The translations under genes were made by a program, and so were the position numbers. Shown piece after piece: positions 45,799 to 54,684 of a stretch of DNA of 64,000 nucleotides (position 1 is the first letter of the stretch; each line of letters begins with the position of its first letter). This DNA is from an uncultured Treponema sp. (GTDB lineage Bacteria; Spirochaetota; Spirochaetia; Treponematales; Treponemataceae): positions 408,760-472,759 of the forward strand of contig CAMVCB010000001.1 of NCBI GenBank assembly GCA_947165895.1, read 5' to 3'. Under the pieces are notes generated by a model, which did no database searches, was not told where the DNA came from, and saw only the letters and a program-made list of their open reading frames with translations.

Positions 45799-47062
45799 AC
45801 TCTGTTGGTCTTTTCTTAAATGACTTGCTCTCTATAATAGCCTGTCCTTCTCCTACACTTTGCTCCATCATGGCGCGAACTTTTAACGGGAGGCCAAAGA
45901 GTGTAATAAAGCCTTCGGCATCTTTATGGTTGTAAAGTTCACCGGTTGTGAAAGATGCAATTGATTCGTTGTAGAGGCTGTATTTTGAGCCTGAACCGGC
46001 ACCGCGGATTGCTCCCTTAATCAGCTTAACTTTTGCCCAGCCGGTAACAGTTTCTTCAGTCTTATCAACAAAGGCCATAAGGCTATCGAAGAGAGTTGTA
46101 AACCATTTTCCGTCGTAAATAAGCTCGCCGATTTTGATTGCAATCTGCTGCTTGTAGTGGTAAGTGTCGCGGTCAAGGCAGATGTGCTCCATCATGCGGT
46201 GAGCAAAGTAAAGGATTGCTCCACCCGGTGTTTCGTAAACGCCGCGGCTCTTCATACCAACACAGCGGTTTTCACAAATATCAACAAGGCCGACACCGTT
46301 TCTTCCGCCGATTACGTTAAGTTCGTTCAAAAGATCAAGTGCATTCATTTTTTTGCCGTTGAGGGCAACAGGAATTCCTTTTTCAAATTCGATTGTAACA
46401 TACTCGCCTGCATCTGGAGCTTCTTCAGGCACAACAGTATTTTTGAGCATGTGCTTGTAGTTAGGCTCGTTTTCTGTCTTTTCAAGTTCCAGACCTTCGT
46501 GGCTAAGGTGCCAGATGTTCTCGTCGCGCGAGTAAGACTGGTCTTTTTTCATTGGAACTTCAAGACCGCGGTCTTCAAGATATTTGATTTCAGCTTCGCG
46601 GCTGTCCATGTTCCATTTGTCATCACGCCATGCAGCGATTACTTTCAAATCAGGAGCAAAAGCCTTGATTGCAAGTTCAAAACGAACCTGATCATTTCCC
46701 TTACCTGTTGCACCGTGACAAATTGCAACAGCACCTTCCTGGCGGGCATATTCAACAAGGATTTTTCCGATAAGAGGACGTGCAGTAGAAGTACCAAGAA
46801 GATACTCATCTTCATAAACTGCATTAGCTTTTACAGCAGGCCAGATGTATTCTTCAATATATTCCTGTCGTGCGTCTACAACATAGCAGGCAGATGCACC
46901 AGTTTTAAGGGCGCGAGCCTTGATTGCGGCCCAGTCATCACCCTGTCCTACGTCGATACAAACGGCGATTACATCATAATCATAATTTTCTTTAAGCCAT
47001 GGGATGATAACAGTTGTATCAAGTCCACCAGAATAAGCCAGAACTACTTTTTCTTTTGCCAT
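45797..47062 (-). CDS. argG: Argininosuccinate synthase
   Basis: A 421-residue ArgG joining citrulline and aspartate with ATP in arginine synthesis. The PP-loop VVLAYSGGLDTT is at residues 6-17, with VIAVCIDVGQGDDW, CHGATGKGNDQVRFE and GGRNGVGLVDICENRCVGMKSRG. It ends in KKRPTE. AGGAGG precedes the ATG with repeat R2c just upstream. Two ARG-box-like sites on the promoter suggest ArgR control by arginine. Confidence 0.97.
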   Translation of the reverse strand: MAKEKVVLAYSGGLDTTVIIPWLKENYDYDVIAVCIDVGQGDDWAAIKARALKTGASACYVVDARQEYIEEYIWPAVKANAVYEDEYLLGTSTARPLIGKILVEYARQEGAVAICHGATGKGNDQVRFELAIKAFAPDLKVIAAWRDDKWNMDSREAEIKYLEDRGLEVPMKKDQSYSRDENIWHLSHEGLELEKTENEPNYKHMLKNTVVPEEAPDAGEYVTIEFEKGIPVALNGKKMNALDLLNELNVIGGRNGVGLVDICENRCVGMKSRGVYETPGGAILYFAHRMMEHICLDRDTYHYKQQIAIKIGELIYDGKWFTTLFDSLMAFVDKTEETVTGWAKVKLIKGAIRGAGSGSKYSLYNESIASFTTGELYNHKDAEGFITLFGLPLKVRAMMEQSVGEGQAIIESKSFKKRPTE

Positions 47063-47080
47063 ATTTTCCTCCTGTGGAGG

Positions 47081-47155
47081 CGAGCCGGTCAGAGCCCGCC
47101 ATGTTCAATAGCAAAGCCTGATAAAATTGCTGTGCAGCAATTTTTTAGCTTTACT
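47081..47155 (-). repeat. Structured repeat R2, copy c
   Basis: Full-length copy: GCGAGC/GCCCGC hairpin, TAGCAAAGC, AATTGC/GCAATT hairpin with T run, AGCTTTAC (plus-strand order). It separates the argG promoter from its ribosome binding site, so it would be transcribed in the 5' leader of argG. Confidence 0.8.
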
Positions 47156-47174
47156 ATTCGGCACTCATTTTTTT

Positions 47175-47219
47175 TGCATAAATATACAAAAATACTAGCG
47201 TTTTGTGCAATTTTATGCA
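47175..47219 (-). promoter_or_regulatory. argG promoter with two ARG-box-like sites
   Basis: On the minus strand TTGCAC (47210-47205) and TATATT (47186-47181) are 18 bp apart. TGCATAAATATACA (47175-47188) and TGCAATTTTATGCA (47206-47219) each resemble the ARG-box palindrome and lie on the -10 and -35. This predicts repression by an ArgR-type protein. Confidence 0.55.
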
Positions 47220-47237
47220 ATAAGATTAAGGAGGATT

Positions 47238-47678
47238 TTAAATTTGGGTAGCACCAACCTGATTGTCCGGCTTAAAGCTTTCAGGAAGGATTTCGTCCAT
47301 TGTCATAAGGCGGTATTCAGTCTTACTTTTTGCAAGAATGAAGATAAAATCGCCGCCGCAGAATTCTCGCAGGGCCTGGCGGCAGACACCGCATGGAGAA
47401 CAGTAATCGTTAACCTTTTTCTGGGGCCCGCCGACAACTGCAATCGCGGTAAAGTCCTTTACCCCCTCGCTGACTGCCTTAAAAAGCGCAGTGCGTTCAG
47501 CGCAGTTTGTCGGTCCGAAAGAAACATTTTCTATATTACAACCGGTATATATTTTCCCGTTTTTTGCAAGCAGAGCCGCCCCCACCGTATAGCGTGAATA
47601 AGGCACATAGGCAAAGTCCAGCATGTCAAAGGCTTTTTCGATTAGAGTCTGGATTGTAGATTCGTCTAAAGTTTTCAT
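47238..47678 (-). CDS. cdd: Cytidine deaminase
   Basis: A 146-residue homotetrameric-type cytidine deaminase. The zinc site is complete: CNIENVSFGPTNCAERTALF (catalytic CAE) and PCGVCRQALREF. It turns cytidine and deoxycytidine into uridines for pyrimidine salvage. TAAAAT lies 6 nt before the ATG with TTGTTT 17 bp upstream, and no ribosome binding site is visible, predicting a leaderless message. Confidence 0.95.
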   Translation of the reverse strand: MKTLDESTIQTLIEKAFDMLDFAYVPYSRYTVGAALLAKNGKIYTGCNIENVSFGPTNCAERTALFKAVSEGVKDFTAIAVVGGPQKKVNDYCSPCGVCRQALREFCGGDFIFILAKSKTEYRLMTMDEILPESFKPDNQVGATQI

Positions 47679-47720
47679 AAGTAAATTTTACGCCGAATTA
47701 AAATAAAAAACAACTTCTAA

Positions 47721-47749
47721 TTGCTCAAAAGGGAATTTTTAGATATTAT
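47721..47749 (+). promoter_or_regulatory. tRNA-Arg promoter
   Basis: TTGCTC (47721-47726), 17 bp, TATTAT (47744-47749); transcription would begin about 7 bp before the tRNA. Confidence 0.65.
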
Positions 47750-47762
47750 TAGAAAGTCTTTT

Positions 47763-47836
47763 GATCTTGTAGCTCAGCTGGATTAGAGCGGCCGCCTCCT
47801 AAGCGGCAGGTCGTGCGTTCGAATCGCATCAAGGTC
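47763..47836 (+). tRNA. tRNA-Arg (CCU anticodon)
   Basis: A full cloverleaf: acceptor stem GATCTTG with CAAGGTC (one G-T pair), D-arm AGCTCAGCTGGATTAGAGC, anticodon stem GCCGC/GCGGC with loop CTCCTAA (anticodon CCT at 47798-47800), T-arm GTGCGTTCGAATCGCAT. CCA is not encoded. It reads AGG codons. Confidence 0.96.
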
Positions 47837-47840
47837 AAAA

Positions 47841-47868
47841 AAAGGCTTCCGCGAAGGAAGCCTTTTTG
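47841..47868 (+). terminator. Intrinsic terminator after tRNA-Arg
   Basis: AAAGGCTTCC (47841-47850) pairs with GGAAGCCTTT (47856-47865) around GCGAA, followed by T. Preceding A residues let it serve the convergent hydratase gene too. Confidence 0.92.
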
Positions 47869-47881
47869 CTTTAACTTTAAT

Positions 47882-50110
47882 CTAGCCGCGATAAAAATTA
47901 ATCAGACAGCCGGCCAGAATAATTCTGCGCTCGTCGTCAGTCAAATCACCTACAGAAAGTTCAAACTCATTTACGCTGCCGTCTGCCTTTACTGCGTAAG
48001 CTTTAATTGAAGGAAGCTTTTCTTCAATCATCTTTTTTACACCCGGGATAAATACATAATCACCGTTTGCAAAAGGAAGATTTTTATCGCCCTCTTTGTA
48101 GAGGAATGGCAGCATACCCCAGTTGATGAGGTTAGAGCGGTAGCGTTTTGTTGCGTATTCGTTTGCAATATTTGCAGAAGCGCCAAGGACTCTCTGGCAG
48201 GAAGCAGCCTGCTCACGGGCAGAACCGTCACCAGGTTTTACGGCAAAGATTGTAGAACCAGTTCCGGCGCTAGCTGCACGTTTTCCAAGCTCAGCATCTT
48301 TTTTAGAAAGATTTTCAACGGCAAGCTTGATTTCAGCTTTCACTTCATCAGTCAAATCCCGCACAGCCTTTGCTCGTCCAACGTAAGCCGGATCCTTGCG
48401 GCTCAAAGTGAACTCAGCAAGGCCAAGAGGATTTGAACGGAAGGATGAAGTTTCGCCTGAAGGAATAAGTTCATCAGTTGTAGTAACAGGGTCGTGAATC
48501 TCAGAAACTACCTTAAGCAGAAGATCGTCTGCAAGGGCTTTCTGCTCCGGCCAGTCCTTGATATTTGGACCAAACTGGATTTCAACTTCCGGATGAGCAA
48601 GACCCTTTGAATCGTAAACGCGTTTTTCGTAGATTCCCTTGTCAAAGAAGTATTTCTTTCCGCTGAATTCTGTGTCGAATTCTGTTGCGGCAGTAAGAAA
48701 GCCTTTGTTTGCGGCAGTTGCGGCAATAGAGCGGGCATCCATAAGGGCAACGCTGGAGAGCTGACCGTTCTGAATCTTAGAACCTTCGCGGTTAGGGAAG
48801 TTACGGGTTGAATGGCGGATAGAGAAGGCTCCGTTTGCAGGAGTATCACCGGCACCAAAACAAGGGCCGCAGAAGGCAGTCTTAACGATAGCACCGGCAT
48901 CAATCAAAGCGGCAAAGGCACCGTTTTTCATAAGTTCCATATAAACCGGCATAGAAGCAGGATAAACGTTCAAAAGGAACTTACCGTTACCGGTATCTTT
49001 TCCCTTCAAAATGTCGGCTGCGGCACAGATGTTTTCAAATCCACCGCCAGCACAGCCCGCAATTACACCCTGATCAACATAAAGTTTTCCGTCAATAATC
49101 TTGTTGTGAAGGTTGAAATTAACCTTGTCGCCGAATGAAATCTTAGCGCGTTTTTCAGCGTCAGTAAGAACGTCATCAAGGTTTTTATTAACCTCTTCAA
49201 TAGTATAGGCACACGAAGGATGGAAAGGCATTGCAATCATAGGGCGGATTTCTGACAAATCAAGCTCAATTGCGCCGTCATAGTAAGCGCCGTCACCAGG
49301 ATTAAGCTCTTTATAATCCCCTTCACGACCGTGAATTGAATAGAATTCGCGGATTTTTTCATCTGTAGACCAGATTGAAGAAAGGCAGGTTGTTTCTGTT
49401 GTCATAACGTCAACGCCGATACGGAAATCAGCAGAAAGCTTTGAAACGCCCGGACCTACAAATTCCATTACCTTATTTTTTACATAGCCCTTATCAAAAA
49501 CAGCCTTGATGATTGCAAGAGCAACGTCCTGAGGTCCAACGCCGGGAACAGGCTCTCCAGTCAAGTAAACCGCAACAACGCCAGGATAAGCCACATCGTA
49601 AGTTTTGTTCAAAAGCTGCTTTGCAAGCTCACCGCCGCCTTCACCGATTGCCATAGTACCAAGGGCACCGTAGCGGGTATGACTGTCTGAACCCAGAATC
49701 ATGTCGCCGCACTTTGCTAGCATTTCGCGGGCAAACTGATGGATTACAGCCTGATGAGGAGGAACATAGATTCCGCCGTATTTCTGGGCACAGGTAAGAC
49801 CAAACATGTGGTCATCTTCGTTGATTGTTCCGCCTACAGCGCAAAGTGAGTTATGACAGTTTGTAAGAACATAAGGAAGAGAGAATTTTTCAAGACCTGA
49901 TGCACGGGCTGTCTGAATGATTCCGACATAAGTAATATCATGAGAAGTGATTTTATCAAATTTTATCTTTAATTTTGCAGCATCACCGCTTGTATTATGC
50001 TTCTGCAAAATTGAATAAGCAATTGTCTTTTTTGAACCTTCAGCATCTTTTGACGCCGCAGGACTAAGTTTTCCGTCTTTATAAACTGCACCAGTTTCCC
50101 AAAGTTTCAT
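47882..50110 (-). CDS. Aconitase-family hydratase (YbhJ-like)
   Basis: A 742-residue member of the aconitase superfamily. The iron-sulfur ligands are recognisable in [13 protein letters not shown] and [44 protein letters not shown] and the swivel-domain [12 protein letters not shown] are also present. It is shorter and more divergent than AcnA/AcnB and resembles the YbhJ hydratase group. Its place 1 bp upstream-to-downstream of NADP-isocitrate dehydrogenase argues that it works as aconitase (citrate to isocitrate) in making 2-oxoglutarate for glutamate. Confidence 0.88.
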   Translation of the reverse strand: MKLWETGAVYKDGKLSPAASKDAEGSKKTIAYSILQKHNTSGDAAKLKIKFDKITSHDITYVGIIQTARASGLEKFSLPYVLTNCHNSLCAVGGTINEDDHMFGLTCAQKYGGIYVPPHQAVIHQFAREMLAKCGDMILGSDSHTRYGALGTMAIGEGGGELAKQLLNKTYDVAYPGVVAVYLTGEPVPGVGPQDVALAIIKAVFDKGYVKNKVMEFVGPGVSKLSADFRIGVDVMTTETTCLSSIWSTDEKIREFYSIHGREGDYKELNPGDGAYYDGAIELDLSEIRPMIAMPFHPSCAYTIEEVNKNLDDVLTDAEKRAKISFGDKVNFNLHNKIIDGKLYVDQGVIAGCAGGGFENICAAADILKGKDTGNGKFLLNVYPASMPVYMELMKNGAFAALIDAGAIVKTAFCGPCFGAGDTPANGAFSIRHSTRNFPNREGSKIQNGQLSSVALMDARSIAATAANKGFLTAATEFDTEFSGKKYFFDKGIYEKRVYDSKGLAHPEVEIQFGPNIKDWPEQKALADDLLLKVVSEIHDPVTTTDELIPSGETSSFRSNPLGLAEFTLSRKDPAYVGRAKAVRDLTDEVKAEIKLAVENLSKKDAELGKRAASAGTGSTIFAVKPGDGSAREQAASCQRVLGASANIANEYATKRYRSNLINWGMLPFLYKEGDKNLPFANGDYVFIPGVKKMIEEKLPSIKAYAVKADGSVNEFELSVGDLTDDERRIILAGCLINFYRG

Positions 50111-51322
50111 TTAGAGAACCTCCTTCTCAAGTCTTTCTCTGATTGCCGCAATATACTCCCAGGAATTGAGAACTTTCTTAGCGGCAGGCTCTGCGATGCG
50201 GGCTATGTCGCCTGTCATGTAACCTTCTTCGATTGTAGCCAGGGTTGCTTTTTCAAGCTTCTTTGCAAAATCAACAAGTTCCGGAGTTCCGTCCATTTCA
50301 CCGCGTTTTGCAAGAGCTCCCGTCCAGGCAAAAATTGTAGCTACAGGGTTTGTAGAAGTTTTTTCACCCTTAAGGTAGCGGTAATAGTGCTTCTGAACAG
50401 TTCCGTGCGAAGCTTCGTATTCAAAGTTTCCGTCCGGGCTGACGAGGACTGATGTCATCATGGCAAGGGAACCGCAGGCAGAAGCAATCATATCGCTCAT
50501 AACATCGCCGTCGTAGTTCTTTGTTGCCCACATAAAGCCGCCTTCGCTTCTCATAACTCGGGCTACAGCGTCATCAATCAAGGTGTAGAAATATTCGATT
50601 CCGGCAGCTTCAAACTTAGATTTGAATTCTTCTTCGTAAACGCGGTTGAAGATTGCCTTGAAGTTTCCGTCGTAAGTCTTTGAAATTGTGTCTTTTGCAC
50701 CAAACCATACGCTGATTTTGCGGTCAAGGGCGTATGTAAGACAGCAGCGGGCAAAGCTTTCGATTGAGGCATCAAGGTTATGAATTCCCTGAATGATTCC
50801 AGGTCCCGGCATGTCTTTAATCAGCTTGCGGATTTCTTTTCCGTCTGCACCGGTGAAAACAAGTTCTGCCTTTCCTGCGCATGGAGTTTTTATTTCTGTA
50901 TTTTTGTAAACATCGCCGTATGCGTGACGGCCAAGAACAATAGGCTTTTTCCAGCAGCTTACAGTTCCGTGAACGTTGCTGACAAAAATCGGCTCGCGGA
51001 ATACAGTACCGTCAAGCTCTGCACGGATAATTCCGTTTGGAGACGGAGTGAGCTGTTTAAGATGATATTCTTCTACACGTGCCTGATTAGATGTGATTGT
51101 GGCACATTTTACGCCGACATGAAGACGTTTGATTGCGGCAGCAGCCTCATAAGTAATCTTATCATCCGAATCATCGCGGCTTTTGAGTCCCAGATCATAG
51201 TATTCTGTCTTTAAGTCTACAAAGGGAGTAAGAAGTTCATCCTTAATCACTTTCCATAAAACACGAGTCATTTCATCGCCATCGAGCTCTGCGATGGCAT
51301 TTTTCATCTGAATTTTTGCCAT
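50111..51322 (-). CDS. icd: NADP-dependent isocitrate dehydrogenase
   Basis: A 403-residue enzyme of the eukaryotic-like homodimeric class: KNAIAELDGDEMTRVLWK at the N terminus, TSNQARVEEYHLKQLTPSPNGIIRAELDGTVFREPI with LTPSPNGI as the substrate loop, VYKNTEIKTP and a C-terminal NFEYEASHGTVQKHYYRY with the NADP site. It oxidises isocitrate to 2-oxoglutarate. The ATG at 51322 is preferred to 51337 because homology begins there and a TTGTAA-17-TATAAT promoter puts the transcript start on that ATG. It is followed directly by the hydratase. Confidence 0.93.
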   Translation of the reverse strand: MAKIQMKNAIAELDGDEMTRVLWKVIKDELLTPFVDLKTEYYDLGLKSRDDSDDKITYEAAAAIKRLHVGVKCATITSNQARVEEYHLKQLTPSPNGIIRAELDGTVFREPIFVSNVHGTVSCWKKPIVLGRHAYGDVYKNTEIKTPCAGKAELVFTGADGKEIRKLIKDMPGPGIIQGIHNLDASIESFARCCLTYALDRKISVWFGAKDTISKTYDGNFKAIFNRVYEEEFKSKFEAAGIEYFYTLIDDAVARVMRSEGGFMWATKNYDGDVMSDMIASACGSLAMMTSVLVSPDGNFEYEASHGTVQKHYYRYLKGEKTSTNPVATIFAWTGALAKRGEMDGTPELVDFAKKLEKATLATIEEGYMTGDIARIAEPAAKKVLNSWEYIAAIRERLEKEVL

Positions 51323-51328
51323 GACGGC

Positions 51329-51357
51329 ATTATACATAAAATTGCAGGGAGTTACAA
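51329..51357 (-). promoter_or_regulatory. icd promoter predicting a leaderless mRNA
   Basis: TTGTAA (51357-51352), 17 bp, TATAAT (51334-51329), then 6 nt to the ATG at 51322. The alternative ATG at 51337-51335 overlaps the promoter itself and would not be transcribed. Confidence 0.7.
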
Positions 51358-51379
51358 TCTTTAGTATAAATATAATAAC

Positions 51380-52099
51380 TTAAGTATTTTTTAAGTATTT
51401 ATTCATCCCTTCGACCACCCGGTCGTGAACAATCTGGGCAATCTGAATGGAAGTCATGCCCTTATAATCCTCATAGTAAAAAGGATTCAGGAACACAACC
51501 TTAGTTTTAACGGGTGCAAGAGAGTTGATTTCAAAAGGCTTATAAGAATCAATCACAACAACCGGGACAATAGGTGCCTTTGCCTTTGTAGCGCACTTAA
51601 ATGCCCCCGGCTTAAAATCAGAAATATTGTTATGATTGTGGTTGTAGCCGCCCTCAGGAAAGACAATGTATTTTCGTCCTGCCCTTACCTCGTCCGCAAC
51701 CTTATTAATAGTAGCAATCTGTTTTTTGATGTTGGAAGCATCCAGGCCTTTACCGCGGATAATGGTCAAAAATTCCTTCATGATAGGAAGCTTTGACCGT
51801 TTTTTATCCATAAGAATTGTACAGGGAGATTCATGCCCGTAGATAATTCCAACAGCATCATACTTTCCCTGGTGGTTTGAATACATAACGTAGCCGCCTT
51901 CCGCCGGAAGATTTTCCTTTCCGATAACCTCGGTAGAAATTCTTCCGCGCTTCATGATTTTGAGCAGAGTCCTCTTGGCAATCTTATAGCAGAATTTTTC
52001 AGAAAGAATTTTTCTGAAAACGCGGATTACCCAGCTGATGAAGACAAAACTGAAAATTGAAGGTAAAGATACGATTACGATAAACCACAATCTAAGCAT
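51380..52099 (-). CDS. plsC: 1-acyl-sn-glycerol-3-phosphate acyltransferase-like
   Basis: A 239-residue membrane-associated PlsC-family acyltransferase. A hydrophobic N terminus (LWFIVIVSLPSIFSFVFISWVI) is followed by the NHQGKYD (HX4D) catalytic motif at about residue 73-79, and FPEGGYNHN (usual FPEGTRS) as the acceptor-phosphate motif. It adds an acyl chain to lysophosphatidate or a related lysolipid. The start is the ATG at 52099, which overlaps purC by 8 nt; upstream extension would run through purC. Confidence 0.85.
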   Translation of the reverse strand: MLRLWFIVIVSLPSIFSFVFISWVIRVFRKILSEKFCYKIAKRTLLKIMKRGRISTEVIGKENLPAEGGYVMYSNHQGKYDAVGIIYGHESPCTILMDKKRSKLPIMKEFLTIIRGKGLDASNIKKQIATINKVADEVRAGRKYIVFPEGGYNHNHNNISDFKPGAFKCATKAKAPIVPVVVIDSYKPFEINSLAPVKTKVVFLNPFYYEDYKGMTSIQIAQIVHDRVVEGMNKYLKNT

Positions 52100-52937
52100 G
52101 ACAGATTTTCTTTTCGCATTCCTTATAAATAGCGCTTGTTTTTTCTGCGACGTCAGCAGGGATTTCCTTGATGTTAGGATCTCCGGCAAGATTGTTAGCT
52201 TTAAGCCAGTCGCGGACAAACTGCTTGTCATAGCTTGCAGGACTTCCGCCAACCTGGTATTTGCTCAAATCCCAGAAGCGTGAGCTGTCAGGAGTAAGAA
52301 CCTCGTCAGCAAGAACAAGTTCGCCATTTTCATCAAGACCAAACTCAAACTTAGTATCGGCAATGATGATTCCGTTTTTGTAAGCGTGCTCGTAGCATTT
52401 TTTGTAAACGGCAATAGCAGTCTTTTCGATTTTTGAACCAAGCTCTTCGCCAAGGTCATCCTTCATGTACTGGCAGGTAACGTTGATATCGTGACCTTCC
52501 TTAGCCTTTGTAGAAGGAGTACAAATCGGTTCAGCAAGCTTTTCAGCCTCTTTGTATTCTTTATCGAACTTGTGACCAAGGAAAGGCTCGCCCTTCTTGT
52601 AAGCCTCATACATAGAACCGAACATATAGCCGCGAACGATAACCTCGTAAGGAATCATCTTGAGCTTTTTAACAAGAATTGTGCGTCCTTCGTATTCAGG
52701 CTTCTGAAATTCAGCAGGCATATCCTTCAAATCAGAAGAAATCATGTGATTTTTTACAATGTCACCGGTGTACTCAAACCAGAAGTTAGAAAGAGCATTC
52801 AAAACCTTGCCCTTGTCCTTAATCAAAGTAGGCAGAATTACGTCAAATGCACTAAGACGGTCAGTAGTAACAATAACCATGCGTCCGTCTTCCAGATCAT
52901 AAACTTCGCGAACTTTACCAGAAATAATTTTTTTCAT
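52092..52937 (-). CDS. purC: SAICAR synthetase
   Basis: A 281-residue PurC (CAIR plus aspartate to SAICAR in purine synthesis). Motifs: GKVREVYDLEDGRMVIVTTDRLSAFDV with the ATP-binding KVREVYD, EVIVRGYMFGSMYEAYKKG, DTKFEFGLDENGELVLADEVLTPDSSRFW. AGAGGAG precedes the ATG, and a CCGC/GCGG hairpin lies just upstream of it. It stands alone without other pur genes. Confidence 0.97.
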   Translation of the reverse strand: MKKIISGKVREVYDLEDGRMVIVTTDRLSAFDVILPTLIKDKGKVLNALSNFWFEYTGDIVKNHMISSDLKDMPAEFQKPEYEGRTILVKKLKMIPYEVIVRGYMFGSMYEAYKKGEPFLGHKFDKEYKEAEKLAEPICTPSTKAKEGHDINVTCQYMKDDLGEELGSKIEKTAIAVYKKCYEHAYKNGIIIADTKFEFGLDENGELVLADEVLTPDSSRFWDLSKYQVGGSPASYDKQFVRDWLKANNLAGDPNIKEIPADVAEKTSAIYKECEKKICHA

Positions 52938-52957
52938 AATTTCTCCTCTAAAAACTC

Positions 52958-53049
52958 CGCGTTAGCGGACGTGCAGGATGCACGGGATTGCAAAGATTAC
53001 TTTGTAATCTTTGTCGTGAAAAAAATTACATGGATGTAATTTTTTTCAC
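52958..53049 (-). repeat. Array of four hairpins between murI and purC
   Basis: In order on the plus strand: CCGC-GTTA-GCGG (52958-52969); CGTGCA-GGA-TGCACG (52971-52985); CAAAGATTAC-TTT-GTAATCTTTG (52992-53014); and a 15-bp arm pair GTGAAAAAA...TTTTTTCAC (53017-53049). The last has the T run expected of a murI terminator on the minus strand; the first two lie in the purC leader. Confidence 0.75.
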
Positions 53050-53060
53050 ACTTCCTTTTT

Positions 53061-53936
53061 TTATATAATATTTTTGAACACAAGTCCAAAACGTTTGCAG
53101 ATTACATCATACTCATTTTCATCTTTTTTTTCAGTAAAACCAGTGATGAATAAGGAGGGGGAAGAATCCCCCTGGCTCCAGCCCGTCGCAGCAGAGCTGC
53201 TTAGGTCTTCCGCCACCCTCTCTGCAGGGGCTCCGCCCCCGCAACGCCCCCAGACCTGGAGCGCATGATTCACTACCCCTTCCTTAGAGTCAACAACCTT
53301 AATGGAAGGACCGCATACCTCCTGAATTTCAGAGGCAATATTTAAAAAATGAGTACAGCCTAAAATAATAACATCGCAGTCTTCCTTACGGAAAAAGTCA
53401 ACCGCAGGAGTAACTGCAGCCTTAATCTGCTCTTTTGTGGCAGTAAAGCTTTCGTGTTCAATAAAGGAAATTAAATCCGCATCGCCCCGGCATATCAGAC
53501 TACAGTCAGCTGCAAAATCAGCCTTAAGCTTCTGATTATATGGATGATTAACAGTAGAATTTGTGGCAAGAAGCCCTATGCGGCGTTTTTTAGAAATGCC
53601 GGCCGCAAGTTTGATTGCAGGAACCGTTCCAACAAAATTAACGCCCGGAAAAGCCTTTCTTACCGCATCAAGGGCATTAACACTCATAGTGTTACAGGCA
53701 ATAACGATTGTATTGGGATTAAATTTAGAAATTATTTTTTGAGTAATAGAATGGACGGCATTAACAATCTCTTCTGCCGATTTCTGACCGTAAGGGAAAT
53801 TCTTTGTATCAGCTACATAGACACAATCCGCCCCCGGACACTTCTGCTTCAAATAATTCATATAAGGGATTCCCCCCGTTCCTGAATCAAGAAAGGCAAA
53901 ATCGACAGACAAAACAGCCTCCAAAACTTTTCTCAT
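53061..53936 (-). CDS. murI: Glutamate racemase with repeat-encoded insert
   Basis: A 291-residue MurI making D-glutamate for peptidoglycan. The acid/base pair is intact: VIACNTMSVNA and ILGCTHFLN, with FLDSGTGGIPYM and VADTKNFPYG. Near the C terminus (about residues 228-261) it carries an insert, GRCGGGAPAERVAED followed by Ser/Ala-rich sequence, encoded by palindromic repeat R3c. The insert keeps the frame and the usual end ENEYDVICKRFGLVF follows it. Confidence 0.93.
   Translation of the reverse strand: MRKVLEAVLSVDFAFLDSGTGGIPYMNYLKQKCPGADCVYVADTKNFPYGQKSAEEIVNAVHSITQKIISKFNPNTIVIACNTMSVNALDAVRKAFPGVNFVGTVPAIKLAAGISKKRRIGLLATNSTVNHPYNQKLKADFAADCSLICRGDADLISFIEHESFTATKEQIKAAVTPAVDFFRKEDCDVIILGCTHFLNIASEIQEVCGPSIKVVDSKEGVVNHALQVWGRCGGGAPAERVAEDLSSSAATGWSQGDSSPSLFITGFTEKKDENEYDVICKRFGLVFKNII
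53152..53255 (+). repeat. In-frame palindromic repeat R3, copy c
   Basis: Plus strand: AAGGAGGGGGAAG, ATCCCCCTGGCTCCAGCCC, a GCAGCAGAGCTGC palindrome, GTCTTCCGCCACCC, then a GCAGGGGC/GCCCCCGC hairpin and AACGCCCCCAGACC. It matches R3b in order and length; relative to its host gene it is inserted in the opposite direction to R3a and R3b. Confidence 0.85.
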
Positions 53937-53959
53937 ATCATAGCGAAAATCCAGATAAA

Positions 53960-53988
53960 TTGCAAAACGGCGATGTGCGCATTATAAT
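53960..53988 (+). promoter_or_regulatory. Promoter of the pentapeptide gene
   Basis: TTGCAA (53960-53965), 17 bp, TATAAT (53983-53988), then 6 nt to the ATG at 53995. The near-ideal promoter makes a leaderless transcript likely. Confidence 0.75.
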
Positions 53989-53994
53989 AAACTT

Positions 53995-54684
53995 ATGTTC
54001 ACAATTAATAAATGTCTTGTAAACATCTGTAAAAACGATGCTCTTTCTACTTTTGACGAAAAGGGAAACATCATCGAAGGAAAGGGCTACTGCCTTGACC
54101 ACATACCAGACCCGGCACTTGCCCAGTCAGCAATTTACAACTACATCAAAAATAATGAAAAAATCGTCGGCCTTAATGCCCACGGAATGATTTTTAAAGA
54201 CATAGACTTTTCAAACAAGAAATTTTTCGGCTGTGATTTTTCACACTGTACCTTTCAGAACATAAAGTGGGAAAATACCCTGCTCCGCATTTCAGTTTTC
54301 GATTTTGCCTTTTTTAACGACTGCAACTTTATCAAAAACAACAGTCTTTTTACAACCTTTTCATGCAGCACCTTTACCCACACGCTTTTCAACGCCAGCG
54401 ATATGCTTCAGTGCAACTTCAACGGAATTAAGGCCTTTCAGTGCTCATTTGATAATTCGGACTTTTTCAGCACCCGTTTTATCAACGCAATTCTTACAGA
54501 TACATCATTTAATAACTGTAACCTGAAAAAGACTGTTTTTTCGGGCACAACAAGAGAAAACGTTTCATTCAAAATGTCAAATACAAGAGAGGCTGTGTTC
54601 GGTACGGCAAAGGATCCGCTGCGTACAGAGCAGAACGATGCCCTGGCATTTGGAAATTCAATCGTTGACGGAGAAATCAAATGA
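53995..54684 (+). CDS. Pentapeptide-repeat protein
   Basis: A 229-residue protein. Residues about 65-200 follow the A(D/N)LxX-type five-residue period in degenerate form with Phe at the centre (FKDIDFSNKKFFGCDFSHCTF; FDNSDFFSTRFINAIL), which folds as a right-handed quadrilateral beta-helix. Some members mimic DNA and protect gyrase; many have no known role. Cys is frequent in the second position. The stop overlaps the MBL gene start by 4 nt. Confidence 0.85.
   Translation: MFTINKCLVNICKNDALSTFDEKGNIIEGKGYCLDHIPDPALAQSAIYNYIKNNEKIVGLNAHGMIFKDIDFSNKKFFGCDFSHCTFQNIKWENTLLRISVFDFAFFNDCNFIKNNSLFTTFSCSTFTHTLFNASDMLQCNFNGIKAFQCSFDNSDFFSTRFINAILTDTSFNNCNLKKTVFSGTTRENVSFKMSNTREAVFGTAKDPLRTEQNDALAFGNSIVDGEIK

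Noticed and set aside
46157..47251. Long open frame (364 codons) opposite argG
   Set aside because: It runs antisense through argG, has biased, Phe/Cys-rich shadow composition and no domain, while argG on the other strand is certain.
51322..51337. Earlier ATG for isocitrate dehydrogenase at 51337
   Set aside because: It overlaps the TATAAT box, so it would lie upstream of the predicted transcript start; homology begins at 51322.
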